DNA of 64,000 nucleotides from Qipengyuania flava (GTDB lineage Bacteria; Pseudomonadota; Alphaproteobacteria; Sphingomonadales; Sphingomonadaceae): positions 207,108 to 271,107 of the forward strand of contig NZ_JAASQU010000004.1 in NCBI RefSeq assembly GCF_011762005.1, written 5' to 3'. How positions within the stretch are numbered: position 1 is the stretch's first letter; each line of letters starts with the position of its first letter. This document shows positions 50,971-61,579 of the stretch, piece after piece. Made by a program: the position numbers and the translations under genes. The notes under the pieces were generated by a model. The model was not told the DNA's origin, made no database searches, and saw only the letters and a program-made list of their open reading frames with translations.

Positions 50971-51867
50971 TTACTCCGAGAGAGAGGTGTGATTGAGTTC
51001 GAGTGCGACACGGTCGTCGAGTTCGCCGACGCTGCCATGTGCAATGGTGAGGTTGCCGATCAGCAGCGGCACGTTGCGATTGATCGCGACCGGGATGACC
51101 GAACCGGGCTGCAGGCTGGCCAGCTTGGCGATCGACATCGGCACGTCGACCAGCACCGCGCGCAGTGGAAGGTCCACTTCGGCGATCGCCGAACCATTGA
51201 TCCCGCGCGCGCCGATCGAACGGCCGGTGGCGGGCGAGACGGCGCGCGTTCCGACCAGTTCGGCAATGGTCTGGCGACACGCCGCGATGCGGATGGTCCA
51301 GTTGCAGTCGGTCTTGGTGCTGCTGATGGTAAGCGTTGCCGTCCACAGCTTGTCGCCGACAGCATAGGGCGCGACCTGTTCGACCTCTTCGCCATTCGCT
51401 GCGGCTGCAATACCCCGCCGATCCCCGGCACGGCGGAGGACTTCGCCCATGCGATCCTCGAACTGCTGCGCGAAATAACGGGCAGAGGCCGGCAGTGCGG
51501 TATAGCTGTCGTCCACTGCTCCCGACCCGCCGAGAATGCGTTCGAACTGTGCGACGATCTCGCCGATGCGTACCGACACAAGGATGCCGCGACTTTCCTG
51601 GCCCAGGGCAAAGAAGCTGTGCCGATGGGCCGTGCCGATATCGGCATACCATTCGCTCACCGGCACCAGTGCGGTCTCGCCAAGCTCTGCAACGATCCCG
51701 CGATCGTCGCACAATTCGCCGATCTGGCTTGCCGCCTGCACCGCGCAGCCGCGAGCGAAGCGTGCGAACTCGTGATCGAGATCGGGCGGTGTTGCCGCGC
51801 GGCTCAGCAGTTCCTCGCAATGCGAGGCTGCGCGCGCCGTGGCGTTGGGAACGGGCGTGCTGATCAT
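50971..51867 (-). CDS. fliM: Flagellar switch protein FliM
   Basis: A 298-residue C-ring component. The middle CheC-like domain is divergent, and the C-terminal SpoA domain (about 215-290) is clear: VDLPLRAVLVDVPMSIAKLASLQPGSVIPVAINRNVPLLIGNLTIAHGSVGELDDRVALEL. The usual N-terminal CheY-P binding peptide (LSQxEID) is not recognisable, so response to CheY may differ. The start overlaps the fliL stop (ATGA). Confidence 0.88.
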   Translation of the reverse strand: MISTPVPNATARAASHCEELLSRAATPPDLDHEFARFARGCAVQAASQIGELCDDRGIVAELGETALVPVSEWYADIGTAHRHSFFALGQESRGILVSVRIGEIVAQFERILGGSGAVDDSYTALPASARYFAQQFEDRMGEVLRRAGDRRGIAAAANGEEVEQVAPYAVGDKLWTATLTISSTKTDCNWTIRIAACRQTIAELVGTRAVSPATGRSIGARGINGSAIAEVDLPLRAVLVDVPMSIAKLASLQPGSVIPVAINRNVPLLIGNLTIAHGSVGELDDRVALELNHTSLSE

Positions 51868-52445
51868 TGGACGATGAACGAACGGAAGTAGACGTTGTCG
51901 ACGCCGCCGAAGCCTTCACGCTCCTCGAGCGCCTCGTTGATCGCCTTGGTCAGTCGCTGCTGAAGCTCTTCCTTGCCCTTGATGCTGGCCAGATCGGCTT
52001 CGCTCGTGGCTGCCAGTTCGGCAAGGATACGCGAGCGTAGTGCGGTTTCGTGCTCGTCGAGCCACATGAGGACGCGCCCGTCGTAATGCGTCGAAGCCGC
52101 CAGGCTGACCTGGACCAGCCCCGAACTGTCGGCGAGGTTCGAAGTGAACTCCTCGGTGAAAGCGTAATAGGCGGTGCGATACTTGCCCCCGCCCGCGCCA
52201 TGCACGACCTCGACCTTGTCTTTCGACGCGCTGTCTCCCGTCGGATAGGGATCCTCGGCGCCCTTGAGCACCAGCTTGGGGTTCGGATCTTCCTTTGCGG
52301 CGCCGGTGTCGAGCATCCCGCTGGCAAAGGCCGCGTAGGTACCGCCGCCGCCCGCACCGAGCAGCAGGACGGAGAGCAGCACGAGCTTCAGCGCGCCGCC
52401 CTTCTTCTTCTTTACCGGTTCCTGAGGAGCGTTTTCATTCGACAT
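51864..52445 (-). CDS. fliL: Flagellar basal body-associated protein FliL
   Basis: A 193-residue inner membrane protein with a basic N-terminus (VKKKKGGALK), one membrane helix (LVLLSVLLLGAGGGGTYAAFA) and a periplasmic stomatin-like domain with YYAFTEEFTSNLADSSGLVQVSLAAST and the C-terminal NVYFRSFIVQ. It supports the stator ring. The linker is longer than in enteric FliL. It lies 30 bases after fliK. Confidence 0.93.
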   Translation of the reverse strand: MSNENAPQEPVKKKKGGALKLVLLSVLLLGAGGGGTYAAFASGMLDTGAAKEDPNPKLVLKGAEDPYPTGDSASKDKVEVVHGAGGGKYRTAYYAFTEEFTSNLADSSGLVQVSLAASTHYDGRVLMWLDEHETALRSRILAELAATSEADLASIKGKEELQQRLTKAINEALEEREGFGGVDNVYFRSFIVQ

Positions 52446-52475
52446 GATGATATCCTGCTGAAATCCCGAAATTGA

Positions 52476-53753
52476 TCAGGCGTAGAGCGCATCGTCGGAA
52501 GACGACGGTGCGGCATGGGGTTGAGATTGTGAGGCGGACCCGCCCTGACGGCCGCGATGATCGGAACCGGGTGAGTGACGCTCATCGGTATCCGCATGGC
52601 CCGCACCGTTGCCCGAGGCATTGGTGCCGGAGCCGCGCTCGCCACCTGCCGGGGCGTTGGCGTTCGTCGTGTTGGCGGCAATCGAGGCGCCGTCGTGTTG
52701 ACGCGCGACCGGCCGTTCATTGGCCATGGCGGCAGCGAGTGCGCGCTGCGTTTCACCGTCCTGCGCGGCGACTTCGACGTTCATCCCGTCTGCAGTGCGA
52801 TCGAACGTCACGGTCAGCTGGCCGAACTCGCGATGCGCGACGGCAATGGCTGCGGGCTTGGAAAGATCGGCCTGGCGCGCGGCCATGATCTGGTCGACCA
52901 CGCGCTCGACATTGGCGAACTGGTCGCTGGCGATCGGGCGCGCGCTGCTGGACAGCGGACGTAAATCTGCATTCGTTTCCGCTCCTGGCAAGGTGAATGC
53001 CTGCGCAACCGGTTTCGCGGCCTCGCCATTGCCGGCTGCGCGGGGTGCTGCAGCGGTCTTGTCGGCGAAGGCGGTGTCGTCGTTCGCGCGGCCTTCGCCC
53101 TCGCCCGTCGATGCCGCGGTGTCGCCGGTACGGATGGCAACGGGCGCAGCGACGGCCGCGCGCTCGGCGGAAGTGGCGGTCGATGGGCTTTCGGGCTTTG
53201 CCGATGCGAGAGGAAGTTCGATCGCTGCGCGCATGTGCTGCTGCGCGCTGGGCTGTGTGTCGCGCGCGTCCTGCGGCGCGGGTGCTGCGGAGATATGTAG
53301 CTTGAGCTCCGCCTTGGCGGTGACGCCTTCTTTGGCGGAAGATGCTTGGGCGATGGTTACACCAGCGCGCGGATCCGCAGCCTTGGCTTCAGTTGCCCCC
53401 CCGGTGCCGTCGGCCTTCGAACCCAATGCAAGCTGAGCGGCGGCCACGGGCACCACCGCCAGCCCCAGTTGCGGGTCTGCGGCTGCTTCCCCACCGGTGC
53501 CTTCGGCGGCAACCGGCAAACCGGCAAGATTGACCGGCAAATCCTTGCCGCCCGGCAATCCGGCATCTTGCCGCCCCGTCAGAAGCCCCAGCGCCTCGGC
53601 GTCGGCGGGAAGAACCGCGGAAAGCTGGTCGAGCAGTTCGGCGAACCCGTCCGCCCCCTCGGAAGGCACGCTTTTTGGCGACTTTCCGCCCTCGAGCCCG
53701 GCCAGGAACGACAGGACATCGGGGGATTTGGGAAGCGAAGAGAAAATGGTCAT
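52476..53753 (-). CDS. fliK: Flagellar hook-length control protein FliK
   Basis: A 425-residue molecular ruler. The long central part is Ala/Pro/Glu-rich and disordered. The conserved C-terminal domain (about 285-360) has DLSKPAAIAVAHREFGQLTVTFDRTADGMNVEVAAQDGETQRALAAA, the Flg_hook pattern. The end is a Gly/Asn/His/Ser-rich tail. Composition and location fix the call; overall sequence is weakly conserved. It is preceded by a near-consensus sigma-54 element. Confidence 0.88.
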   Translation of the reverse strand: MTIFSSLPKSPDVLSFLAGLEGGKSPKSVPSEGADGFAELLDQLSAVLPADAEALGLLTGRQDAGLPGGKDLPVNLAGLPVAAEGTGGEAAADPQLGLAVVPVAAAQLALGSKADGTGGATEAKAADPRAGVTIAQASSAKEGVTAKAELKLHISAAPAPQDARDTQPSAQQHMRAAIELPLASAKPESPSTATSAERAAVAAPVAIRTGDTAASTGEGEGRANDDTAFADKTAAAPRAAGNGEAAKPVAQAFTLPGAETNADLRPLSSSARPIASDQFANVERVVDQIMAARQADLSKPAAIAVAHREFGQLTVTFDRTADGMNVEVAAQDGETQRALAAAMANERPVARQHDGASIAANTTNANAPAGGERGSGTNASGNGAGHADTDERHSPGSDHRGRQGGSASQSQPHAAPSSSDDALYA

Positions 53754-53784
53754 GATAGATCCGCTGCTTGTTCACGGATTAACT

Positions 53785-53800
53785 ATCAAGAAGCGTGCCA
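53785..53800 (-). promoter_or_regulatory. Near-consensus sigma-54 element upstream of fliK
   Basis: On the minus strand TGGCACG-CTTC-TTGAT has a perfect -24 half and correct spacing, but the -12 dinucleotide GC is GA. It lies in the 58-base fliJ-fliK gap. It may be a weak internal promoter or a decayed one. Confidence 0.4.
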
Positions 53801-53811
53801 ATTCGTGCGCG

Positions 53812-54198
53812 CTACCCCTTTTCAAGTCCGGCGACGATGGTCTTCACCAGATCGCGCGTGCTCTCTTCGGCCTTGCGCAAACGCAAATCCGATTGCGCGA
53901 AATCCTCCCGCTTGCTGCGCGACAGCAGTTCGGCTTCCTCGGCCTGCTTTTCGCTGAGCTCGCTCAGCTTTTGCAGCTGTTCGCCCATGGCCTTGCCGCT
54001 GCGCAGATCGGCGGCCACCATTTCCCCCTCGCGTCGGCCGTAATGCGCGGCCAGGTTGCGCGTTCGTTCGGCCACGCCGAACAGACGTACCCGCGTGGCC
54101 TCGGCCTCGCTGGCAGCCAGCGCGGACTGCATGCGCTCGACCGTGCGCACACGCTGGATCAATTGCGCGCGCTTGAGCTTGCGTTTCTCAGGACTCAC
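53812..54198 (-). CDS. fliJ: FliJ export chaperone-escort protein
   Basis: A 128-residue, highly charged, almost wholly coiled-coil protein (RVRTVERMQSALAASEAEATRVRLF to ESTRDLVKTIVAGLEKG). FliJ links the FliI ATPase to the export gate. The GTG start lies inside the end of fliI (11-base overlap), the usual fliI-fliJ coupling. Family conservation is low, so context carries weight. Confidence 0.85.
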   Translation of the reverse strand: MSPEKRKLKRAQLIQRVRTVERMQSALAASEAEATRVRLFGVAERTRNLAAHYGRREGEMVAADLRSGKAMGEQLQKLSELSEKQAEEAELLSRSKREDFAQSDLRLRKAEESTRDLVKTIVAGLEKG

Positions 54199-55519
54199 GG
54201 CCGACCAGTTCGTTCATCTGCGCGAATGCGGTGGCCAGATCGACGCTTTCTTCGCCGGGCTGCGACAGGAACTGGCACATGCGCGGGTAAAGCGCGATGG
54301 CCTCGTCCAGCAACGGGTCGGCTCCCTGGCGATAGGCGCCCATCATCACGAGGTCGCGATTGGTTTCATATGCCGCTGCCAATGCACGGAATCGGCGCGC
54401 AACCGCGGCGTGCTCGGCAGGGACGATGTCGTTCATCACGCGGCTGAGCGACGCGCCGACATCGACCGCCGGATATTGCCCGCGCTGCGCAATGTCGCGC
54501 GACAGCACGATATGCCCGTCGAGGATTGCCCGCGCCGTATCCACCACGGGGTCGTTCTGGTCGTCGCCATCGGCAAGCACGGTGTAGAGCCCGGTGATCG
54601 CGCCCCCCGATTGTTCCGAATTGCCAGCCCGTTCGATCAGTTTGGTGATCGTCGCCAGGGCCGACGGCGGATAACCGCGTGCGGCACCCGGCTCGCCCAG
54701 CAGGATGCCGATCTCGCGCGCGGCATGCGCGACGCGGGTCAGGCTGTCGAGGATCAGGAGCACGCGCTTGCCCTGAGCACGCAGATGTTCGGCAATCGAG
54801 GTCGCGAGCATCGCTCCGCGCAAGCGCAGATTAGCGGCATGATCGGCAGGCACCGCCACGATCGCGGTGGTGGCGGCACGGTCGCCCGACATATGCCGGG
54901 TGACGAAATCGGATACTTCGCGCGCACGTTCGCCGATCAGCCCGACGACGACCGCATCGGCCTTCGCGCCATCGACAATCATGTCCATCAGCACCGACTT
55001 TCCCACGCCCGAACCGGCCATAATGCCGATCCGCTGGCCGACCCCGAAAGTGGTCAGCGCATTGAGCGAACGGATGCCGCTGTCGAAAACCTGCGTCACG
55101 CGCGATCGGTCCAGCGCGCCGACGCGATAGCCACCCGCCGGCCAGCTTTTGGTTGCCATCACGGGGCCGCGGCCATCGATCGGTTCACCCGAGCCATCGA
55201 CCGCGCGGCCGAGAAACTCGGGTCCGACCGCGAGCATGCCCGGCTGGCCTTCGGGACGCACGATCGCGCCCGGACGCAACAGCACCGTGTCGCCGAGCAT
55301 CATCATCATGGTGTGGCCGTTGCGGAACCCGATAGTTTCGGCACGATGTTCGGTGGCCGCGCCCTGCGCGATCGTGCAGATCGTGCCGATCGGCACGCCG
55401 AGGCCCGAAACCTCGATCAGCCCGCCGTCGCAGGCCACGACGCGGCCGAACCGACGCGGCGCGAGGTCCAGCGAAGCGGTTTCGACCGTCGCCAGCGTGC
55501 GATCGATCAGGGCGTGCAT
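54188..55519 (-). CDS. fliI: Flagellar export ATPase FliI
   Basis: A 443-residue F1-beta-like ATPase. Walker A is GSGVGKS in IMAGSGVGKSVLMDMIV, the catalytic Glu lies in VVGLIGERAREV, and Walker B is LLILDSLTR, followed by HAAREIGILLGEPGAARGYPPS. It powers unfolding and delivery of export substrates. The ATG at 55519 lies within the end of fliH; a longer frame to 55552 overlaps fliH more and lacks family sequence. Confidence 0.95.
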   Translation of the reverse strand: MHALIDRTLATVETASLDLAPRRFGRVVACDGGLIEVSGLGVPIGTICTIAQGAATEHRAETIGFRNGHTMMMMLGDTVLLRPGAIVRPEGQPGMLAVGPEFLGRAVDGSGEPIDGRGPVMATKSWPAGGYRVGALDRSRVTQVFDSGIRSLNALTTFGVGQRIGIMAGSGVGKSVLMDMIVDGAKADAVVVGLIGERAREVSDFVTRHMSGDRAATTAIVAVPADHAANLRLRGAMLATSIAEHLRAQGKRVLLILDSLTRVAHAAREIGILLGEPGAARGYPPSALATITKLIERAGNSEQSGGAITGLYTVLADGDDQNDPVVDTARAILDGHIVLSRDIAQRGQYPAVDVGASLSRVMNDIVPAEHAAVARRFRALAAAYETNRDLVMMGAYRQGADPLLDEAIALYPRMCQFLSQPGEESVDLATAFAQMNELVGRES

Positions 55520-56094
55520 GTGTCGAATATCTCGGCCAGCGCCCGGCGCCACTGCTGCGGCCCGTCCTCGACCCCGCCATCGTCGGTTTCGACGCGCAGA
55601 CCGCCGCGTTCGACGCTGGCATCGGCCACCAGTTCTAGATCGCCGGTCACGCTGCTGCGGACCAGTTCGAGATCATCGGGATGGATGTGCACGATCCGCT
55701 GGTCATGCTTGCGTTGCAACATGGCCGCAGCAGCATCGACGCGCCGGGCGAGCCCTTCCGCATCGAGCGCGAGCGGCAGTACGGCTTCCTCGCACAGCGC
55801 ATGGACAGTGGCGAGGATCCGTTCGCGCAGATGGCGTTCGCTGTCGGCATCGAACCGTGCGAAAGCGAGCTCGATTGCCCCGCGCGCCGTACGTTCGGCC
55901 TGCAATGCCGCTTCGAAATCCGCGCGTGCGGACACCTGCCCGTCTTCGTAACCGGCGCGATAGGCCTTCTCCGCGGGATCTTCGAGCGGGGCTGCAGGCG
56001 CTGCACCGGCGGGCTGCGCGGTATAGCGCGCGTCGCGGGAAAAACTGCCCCGCCTGCCCAAGGCGGCATAGGCCACCCTAGACATAGTCTTCAT
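55507..56094 (-). CDS. fliH: FliH, negative regulator of the export ATPase
   Basis: A 195-residue protein. It has an Ala/Pro-rich N-terminus, a Gly-containing coiled coil (AYRAGYEDGQVSARADFEAALQ), and a C-terminal domain with VHIHPDDLELVRSSVTGDLELVADASVERGGLRVETDDGGVEDG, the pattern of FliH/V-ATPase E subunits. It overlaps fliG by 17 bases and fliI by 13. The ATG at 56094 is used; one three codons later is possible. Confidence 0.9.
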   Translation of the reverse strand: MKTMSRVAYAALGRRGSFSRDARYTAQPAGAAPAAPLEDPAEKAYRAGYEDGQVSARADFEAALQAERTARGAIELAFARFDADSERHLRERILATVHALCEEAVLPLALDAEGLARRVDAAAAMLQRKHDQRIVHIHPDDLELVRSSVTGDLELVADASVERGGLRVETDDGGVEDGPQQWRRALAEIFDTCTP

Positions 56095-57097
56095 CCCCCT
56101 CGCCCAGCATCAGGTCACCCTGCGCGATCAATCGCTTGGCGATCGCGACGATTTCCTTTTGCGCGGTTTCGACTTCGGTTTTCTTGACCCGTCCGCGCAT
56201 CTCGATCTCGTCACGCAGGCCATCCGCCGCGCGCGAGGACATGGCGCCGAAGAACTGTTCGCGCCGATCTTCTTCCAGACCCTTGAGCGCGAGGATCAGC
56301 GTGTCGCTTTCGACTTCGCGCAGCAGCACGCCGGTCATCTTCAGGTCGAGTGCGAAGAGATGTTCGAACTTGAACATCTCGTTTTCGAGTTCCTTGGCCA
56401 GTTTCTTGTCGATCTTGCCGATCGACGGCATCACGCGCTTCTCGACGCTGCGGTGCGAGCTGTTGATGATCTCCGCCGCCTGCTTGATGCCGCCCATGGT
56501 CAGCGGGATCGTGCCATGCAGCTTCTCGATCTTGGCATTGAGCGTGCTCTCGAGGATTTCGATCGCCTGCCGCGATACCGGGCCAAGACGCGCCACGCGA
56601 TGCAGCACCGGAGTGTGCAATTCCTCGGGCAATGCTGCCAGCGCTGCCGCGGCCACCTCGGAATCCAGCTGCAAGAGCAGAACCGCAATTGCTTGCGGAT
56701 GTTCGTCGGCAAGGATCTCGCCGATGATCTTCGGATCGAGCCAGCGCAGCAGGCCGAGCGCGGGAAGGTTCGATTCCTCCGCTTCGGGCGCGACCTGGCG
56801 CATCAGGTTCTCGGTCTTCACCTCTCCCACCGCGCCATTGAGCAGCTTGCGTACGCTGTCGACGCGGCCATGGCCGGATATGCCGCTGCTTTCGGTGGAG
56901 CGCGAAAAACCGGCGATCGCGTCGGCAATCGCCTGCGGTTCGATTTCGCCGATCCCGCACATGGTGCCGGCCAGTTGGCGCAATTCGTCGGGCGTGAGCT
57001 GGCCCAAGATACGCGAGGCATCCTCTTCCGCCAGCAGCATCACCATGATCGCGGCCTTGTCGGTACCGCCGAGAACCGGATTGAGGGGCGCGGTCAT
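56078..57097 (-). CDS. fliG: Flagellar motor switch protein FliG
   Basis: A 339-residue rotor protein with three armadillo-like domains. The N-terminal domain contains DKAAIMVMLLAEEDASRILGQL, the middle has ALGLLRWLDPKIIGEILADEHPQAIAVLLLQL (EHPQ motif), and the C-terminal torque helix is LKGLEEDRREQFFGAMSSRAADGLRDEIEMRG with the conserved charged residues that contact MotA. The start overlaps fliF (ATGA). Confidence 0.96.
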   Translation of the reverse strand: MTAPLNPVLGGTDKAAIMVMLLAEEDASRILGQLTPDELRQLAGTMCGIGEIEPQAIADAIAGFSRSTESSGISGHGRVDSVRKLLNGAVGEVKTENLMRQVAPEAEESNLPALGLLRWLDPKIIGEILADEHPQAIAVLLLQLDSEVAAAALAALPEELHTPVLHRVARLGPVSRQAIEILESTLNAKIEKLHGTIPLTMGGIKQAAEIINSSHRSVEKRVMPSIGKIDKKLAKELENEMFKFEHLFALDLKMTGVLLREVESDTLILALKGLEEDRREQFFGAMSSRAADGLRDEIEMRGRVKKTEVETAQKEIVAIAKRLIAQGDLMLGEGDEDYV

Positions 57098-58710
57098 GCC
57101 GAAGCTCCCGAGCGTGCATCCTCGGCCAGCAGGCGACGCAAGGCGAGTACCGCATCATCGGGGTTCTCGCGCGCGATGCGCTGTGCGAGCTCGATCTGTC
57201 CGTCGAGCGCCTGCCTGTCGATGGGCGGCGCCTGCTCGTAGGCAGCGTAGCTGCCCCCGCCTTCCGCTCCCGGCGCGGGCAGCGCTTCGGGTGACTTGGG
57301 ACCGCTGCGCAGCGCCTTGATGGCGGGGCGCACGGCGAGGAACAGCACCAGCAGGACCGCCAGCAACGCCACGCCATTGCGGACCGCCATGCCGAACCAG
57401 CTGGTTTCGTAGAACGGAACGCCCTCGGCCTCGACCTTTTCGAACGCCCGCATCACCACGGTGACCTTGTCGCCGCGATCCTCGCGGGCACCGACTGCTG
57501 CCGAGACCAGTTCCTTCACCTTGTTGATGTCCGCCGCGCTCGCCTTGTCGAGCGCCGCCTGGTCGATCGCCACCGCCACCGACAGGTAACGCACCGAACC
57601 CGGAGCGAGATTGGAGACCGAAACTTCGCGGCCCAGTTCATAGACGCGCGTGGCGCTGCTTTCGCCCACCCCACCCGCCTGTGCGGCATTTTCATTATCC
57701 TGCGGCGCACCTTCGCGCGCCTCGGCTTCGGCGGGCGGCGTATTGGCGAGAACGCCCGGGATACCGCCTGCCGCTGCGCCGCCGCTTTGCGACAGCTGCG
57801 TGGTTTCGCGCCGGACCGTCCCGTCCTTGTCATAGCTCTCGCGCGCCGAAGTCACCTCGTTCATGTCGAGCTCGACCTGCACCTGCGAGGTGAATGCGCC
57901 GGCCCCGAACATCGGCGCAAGCAATTGGTCGACCTGCGCATTGAGCTTGGCTTCCATCTGCGCCTGCAGATCCATCCGCCCGCTGTTCGGATCGCGCTTG
58001 CTGGTCAGCAGCTTGCCATGCTGGTCGATCACCTTGACCGCGTCGATCCCGAGCCCCGGGACCGAGCCCGCGACGAGATTGGCGATTGCGGTGACCTGTC
58101 CGTCGGCGAGCTGGCGACCGCGCGCCATGCGCACCATGATCGAAGCCGACGGCGCGACATCCTCGCGCACGAAGACCGAACGTTCGGCCTTGGCGATATG
58201 CACACGCACCGCCTCGACCCCGTCGATCTCCATGATCGTCATCATCAGTTCGCGTTCCTGCGCGGCGCGCAGCCGGTCGCCTTCAAGCGTGCGGCTGGCG
58301 CCCATCGGCAGGTTCTCGATCAGGTCGGCCCCGCTTTCGGGGGCGGCGAGCGATCCGTCCGAGGCAACCAGCATGCGTGCGCGATAGACATCGTCTTCGC
58401 CCACGGTCAGCGCGCCGGTATTGTTGTCGATCGTATAATCGATCCCCGCCTGGTCGAGCGTCGCAACCACGCTGGCACGTTCGCCATCTCCGAGCGAGGA
58501 ATAGAGCGTGCGCTGCGGAGCCGGCGACAAAGTCGCCCAGGTCAGCGCCAACAGGCCGAGACCCGCAGTGCCCGCGAACAGCGGCAGGACCTTGCGTACC
58601 GGCGGTTGCGCGGCGAAGGCCCGCAGGCGTTCGCCGAACGTCCCGGTGCCGCTTGTCAGCGGGGACAGCATGCCCGGGCTGGCATTATCGGCAGGAACGA
58701 GACCGTTCAT
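57094..58710 (-). CDS. fliF: Flagellar MS-ring protein FliF
   Basis: A 538-residue MS-ring subunit. TM1 is near 40-60 (VLPLFAGTAGLGLLALTWATL). The YscJ-like periplasmic domain is about 60-250 (TLYSSLGDGERASVVATLDQAGIDY; RMARGRQLADGQVTAIANLVAGSVPGL). TM2 is near 445-465 and a cytoplasmic FliG-binding tail ends the protein. The gene starts the structural fli run after fliE (three bases). Confidence 0.96.
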   Translation of the reverse strand: MNGLVPADNASPGMLSPLTSGTGTFGERLRAFAAQPPVRKVLPLFAGTAGLGLLALTWATLSPAPQRTLYSSLGDGERASVVATLDQAGIDYTIDNNTGALTVGEDDVYRARMLVASDGSLAAPESGADLIENLPMGASRTLEGDRLRAAQERELMMTIMEIDGVEAVRVHIAKAERSVFVREDVAPSASIMVRMARGRQLADGQVTAIANLVAGSVPGLGIDAVKVIDQHGKLLTSKRDPNSGRMDLQAQMEAKLNAQVDQLLAPMFGAGAFTSQVQVELDMNEVTSARESYDKDGTVRRETTQLSQSGGAAAGGIPGVLANTPPAEAEAREGAPQDNENAAQAGGVGESSATRVYELGREVSVSNLAPGSVRYLSVAVAIDQAALDKASAADINKVKELVSAAVGAREDRGDKVTVVMRAFEKVEAEGVPFYETSWFGMAVRNGVALLAVLLVLFLAVRPAIKALRSGPKSPEALPAPGAEGGGSYAAYEQAPPIDRQALDGQIELAQRIARENPDDAVLALRRLLAEDARSGASA

Positions 58711-58713
58711 CTA

Positions 58714-59072
58714 TCAGACCCCCATCCGCATGGTTTCCTGGTACGCGGCAAGAAGCTTGTTGCGCACCTGGAGCGTGGCTTCGAAAGCCACACCGGCTTC
58801 CTGTCGGGCCAGCATGACCTTGGCGATATCGGTTTCCTCGCCGCGTTCGTATGCTGCGGTGATCCGGCCGGATTCGGCCTGGACCGAATTGACGTTGTCG
58901 AGCGCAGTGCGCAGCGAATCCCCGAAACTCGGCGTCGTCCCGGTCGCCTCGGTCGGCGCTGCGGGCTTGGTCTCGTGAAGTTCGGTAAGGACCTTCGAAC
59001 GATCGATGATCTGCTGGCGCAGCGCGATGATCTGTTCGATCGATCCGCCACCGCCAATGCCGCCTACGGGGT

Positions 59073-59076
<4 letters not shown>
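58714..59076 (-). CDS. fliE: Hook-basal body adaptor FliE
   Basis: A 120-residue protein joining MS-ring and rod. A Gly-rich N-terminus is followed by FGDSLRTALDNVNSVQAESG and the conserved C-terminus TDIAKVMLARQEAGVAFEATLQVRNKLLAAYQETMRMGV. Its ATG overlaps the stop of the FlbD-like activator gene (ATGA), placing the activator at the head of the large fli operon. Confidence 0.94.
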
Positions 59077-60341
<1,265 letters not shown>

Positions 60342-60446
60342 TTTTGCCCCCACATGGCATGTCTTATCGACGAAGCCTGTTTTGGCGGGGGCACGGCCAA
60401 AGATTGGATAATTTTAGGGCTGGTAGATTTACGAGTATGGTTAATT

Positions 60447-60454
60447 TTTGCCGG
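60447..60454. promoter_or_regulatory. TTTGCCGG element between flbD and flagellin
   Basis: A single TTTGCCGG occurs in the 220-bp divergent region and matches the repeated half-site upstream of flgB. It may bind the FlbD-like protein for autoregulation or flagellin control. A lone 8-mer in GC-rich DNA is weak evidence. Confidence 0.35.
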
Positions 60455-60473
60455 AGTGAATTTCACAACGCCC

Positions 60474-60500
60474 TTAATCCCGGCTGGTTCCTGCCGGTCT
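60474..60500 (+). promoter_or_regulatory. Sigma-28-type flagellin promoter
   Basis: TTAA (60474-60477), fifteen bases, GCCGGTCT (60493-60500). Spacing and TTAA equal those of the flgM element, and the -10 halves share GCCG-x-TCT. A start near 60507 leaves a 55-base leader before flagellin. Confidence 0.55.
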
Positions 60501-60561
60501 GGTTTCTGGCTGCCGCATCCCGCCAAGGGGGCAGTGATCGTAGACCAAAGGGAAACTAGCC

Positions 60562-61389
60562 ATGAACGTCATCAACACCAATATCGGCGCGCTGAAGGCC
60601 GCCAATGCATCGAATGCCGCGGGCAAGGCCCTCGGAACCGCCATGGAGCGCCTGTCGACCGGCAAGCGCATCAACTCGGCCAAGGACGACGCTGCCGGCC
60701 TCGCCATCGCCACCAGCATGACCTCGCAGGTGCGCGGCATGAACCAGGGCATCCGCAATGCCAACGACGGCATCTCGATGGCGCAGACCGCTGAAGGCGC
60801 GCTCAACGAAGTTACCAACATGCTGCAGCGCCAGCGCGAACTGGTCGTCCAGGCGTCGAACGACACCTATTCGACCGACGACCTCGCAAACCTGAAGTCC
60901 GAAATGGACGCGCTCAACACGCAGATCGACAATGTCCTGACCAACACCGAATTCAACGGCCAGAAGCTGTTCGATGCATCCGCGGGCACCGCCGGTGTCG
61001 TCTCGGTCCAGGCCGGCGCGAATGAAGCCGACGCGATCGACATCGATCTCTCGACGAACCTTACGACCGACACCGACCTCGCAGCTGCCGCTGGTGTCGA
61101 CGTGACCGCTCTGGCTGCCGGCGACATCGCGCTGTTCGATACGGCCATCAAGACCGTTTCGACCGTCCGCGCCGGCCTCGGTGCGTCGCAGAACCAGCTG
61201 GAATCGGCGGTTGCCAACCTCGGCAACAACATCACCAACCTGTCCGATGCGCGTTCGCGGATCGAAGACACCGACTACTCGGCTGAATCGACCGCGCTCG
61301 CCAAGGCGCAGATCCTCAGCCAGGCTTCGGGCGCCATGCTGGCCCAGGCCAACCAGAGCCAGCAGAACGTTCTCTCGCTGCTCCGCTAA
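60562..61389 (+). CDS. fliC: Flagellin
   Basis: A 275-residue filament subunit. N-terminal [53 protein letters not shown] (in parts) and C-terminal [45 protein letters not shown] are the conserved D0/D1 helices. The central D2/D3 region is only about 60 residues, so filaments should be thin and smooth. It is the only flagellin gene in the window. Ribosome site AAAGGGAAA, with a terminator downstream. Confidence 0.96.
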   Translation: MNVINTNIGALKAANASNAAGKALGTAMERLSTGKRINSAKDDAAGLAIATSMTSQVRGMNQGIRNANDGISMAQTAEGALNEVTNMLQRQRELVVQASNDTYSTDDLANLKSEMDALNTQIDNVLTNTEFNGQKLFDASAGTAGVVSVQAGANEADAIDIDLSTNLTTDTDLAAAAGVDVTALAAGDIALFDTAIKTVSTVRAGLGASQNQLESAVANLGNNITNLSDARSRIEDTDYSAESTALAKAQILSQASGAMLAQANQSQQNVLSLLR

Positions 61390-61417
61390 TCTTCCCGCTA
61401 CCCACATTACGGGAAGG

Positions 61418-61450
61418 AGGCCCGTCGCTCGCAAGAGCGGCGGGCTTCTT
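61418..61450 (+). terminator. Terminator after flagellin
   Basis: GCCCGTCGCTC-GCAA-GAGCGGCGGGC forms an 11-position stem (one G-T) with a GCAA tetraloop, followed by TTCTTC. It lies about 30 bases after the flagellin stop. The T-run is interrupted but the stem is strong. Confidence 0.75.
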
Positions 61451-61579
61451 CATATGTGGGGCCCCTTAGCTCCCGCGCTCATCGAGGGCTTCGCATTCCG
61501 GCACTTACGTGATAACGCTTAGGGTCGCGCAGAGCCTATTTTCGGGACTGGTGGACCATGCGCTTGGCGGGGACGATTG

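Noticed and set aside
54056..55951. 631-codon plus-strand open frame across fliI and fliH
   Set aside because: Composition is Arg/His/Ala-rich without motifs; fliI and fliH on the other strand are certain.
60383..60399. Sigma-54-like GG-N10-GC between flbD and flagellin
   Set aside because: Spacing is right, but the -12 half reads CCGCC instead of TTGC, and neither orientation gives more than the bare dinucleotides.
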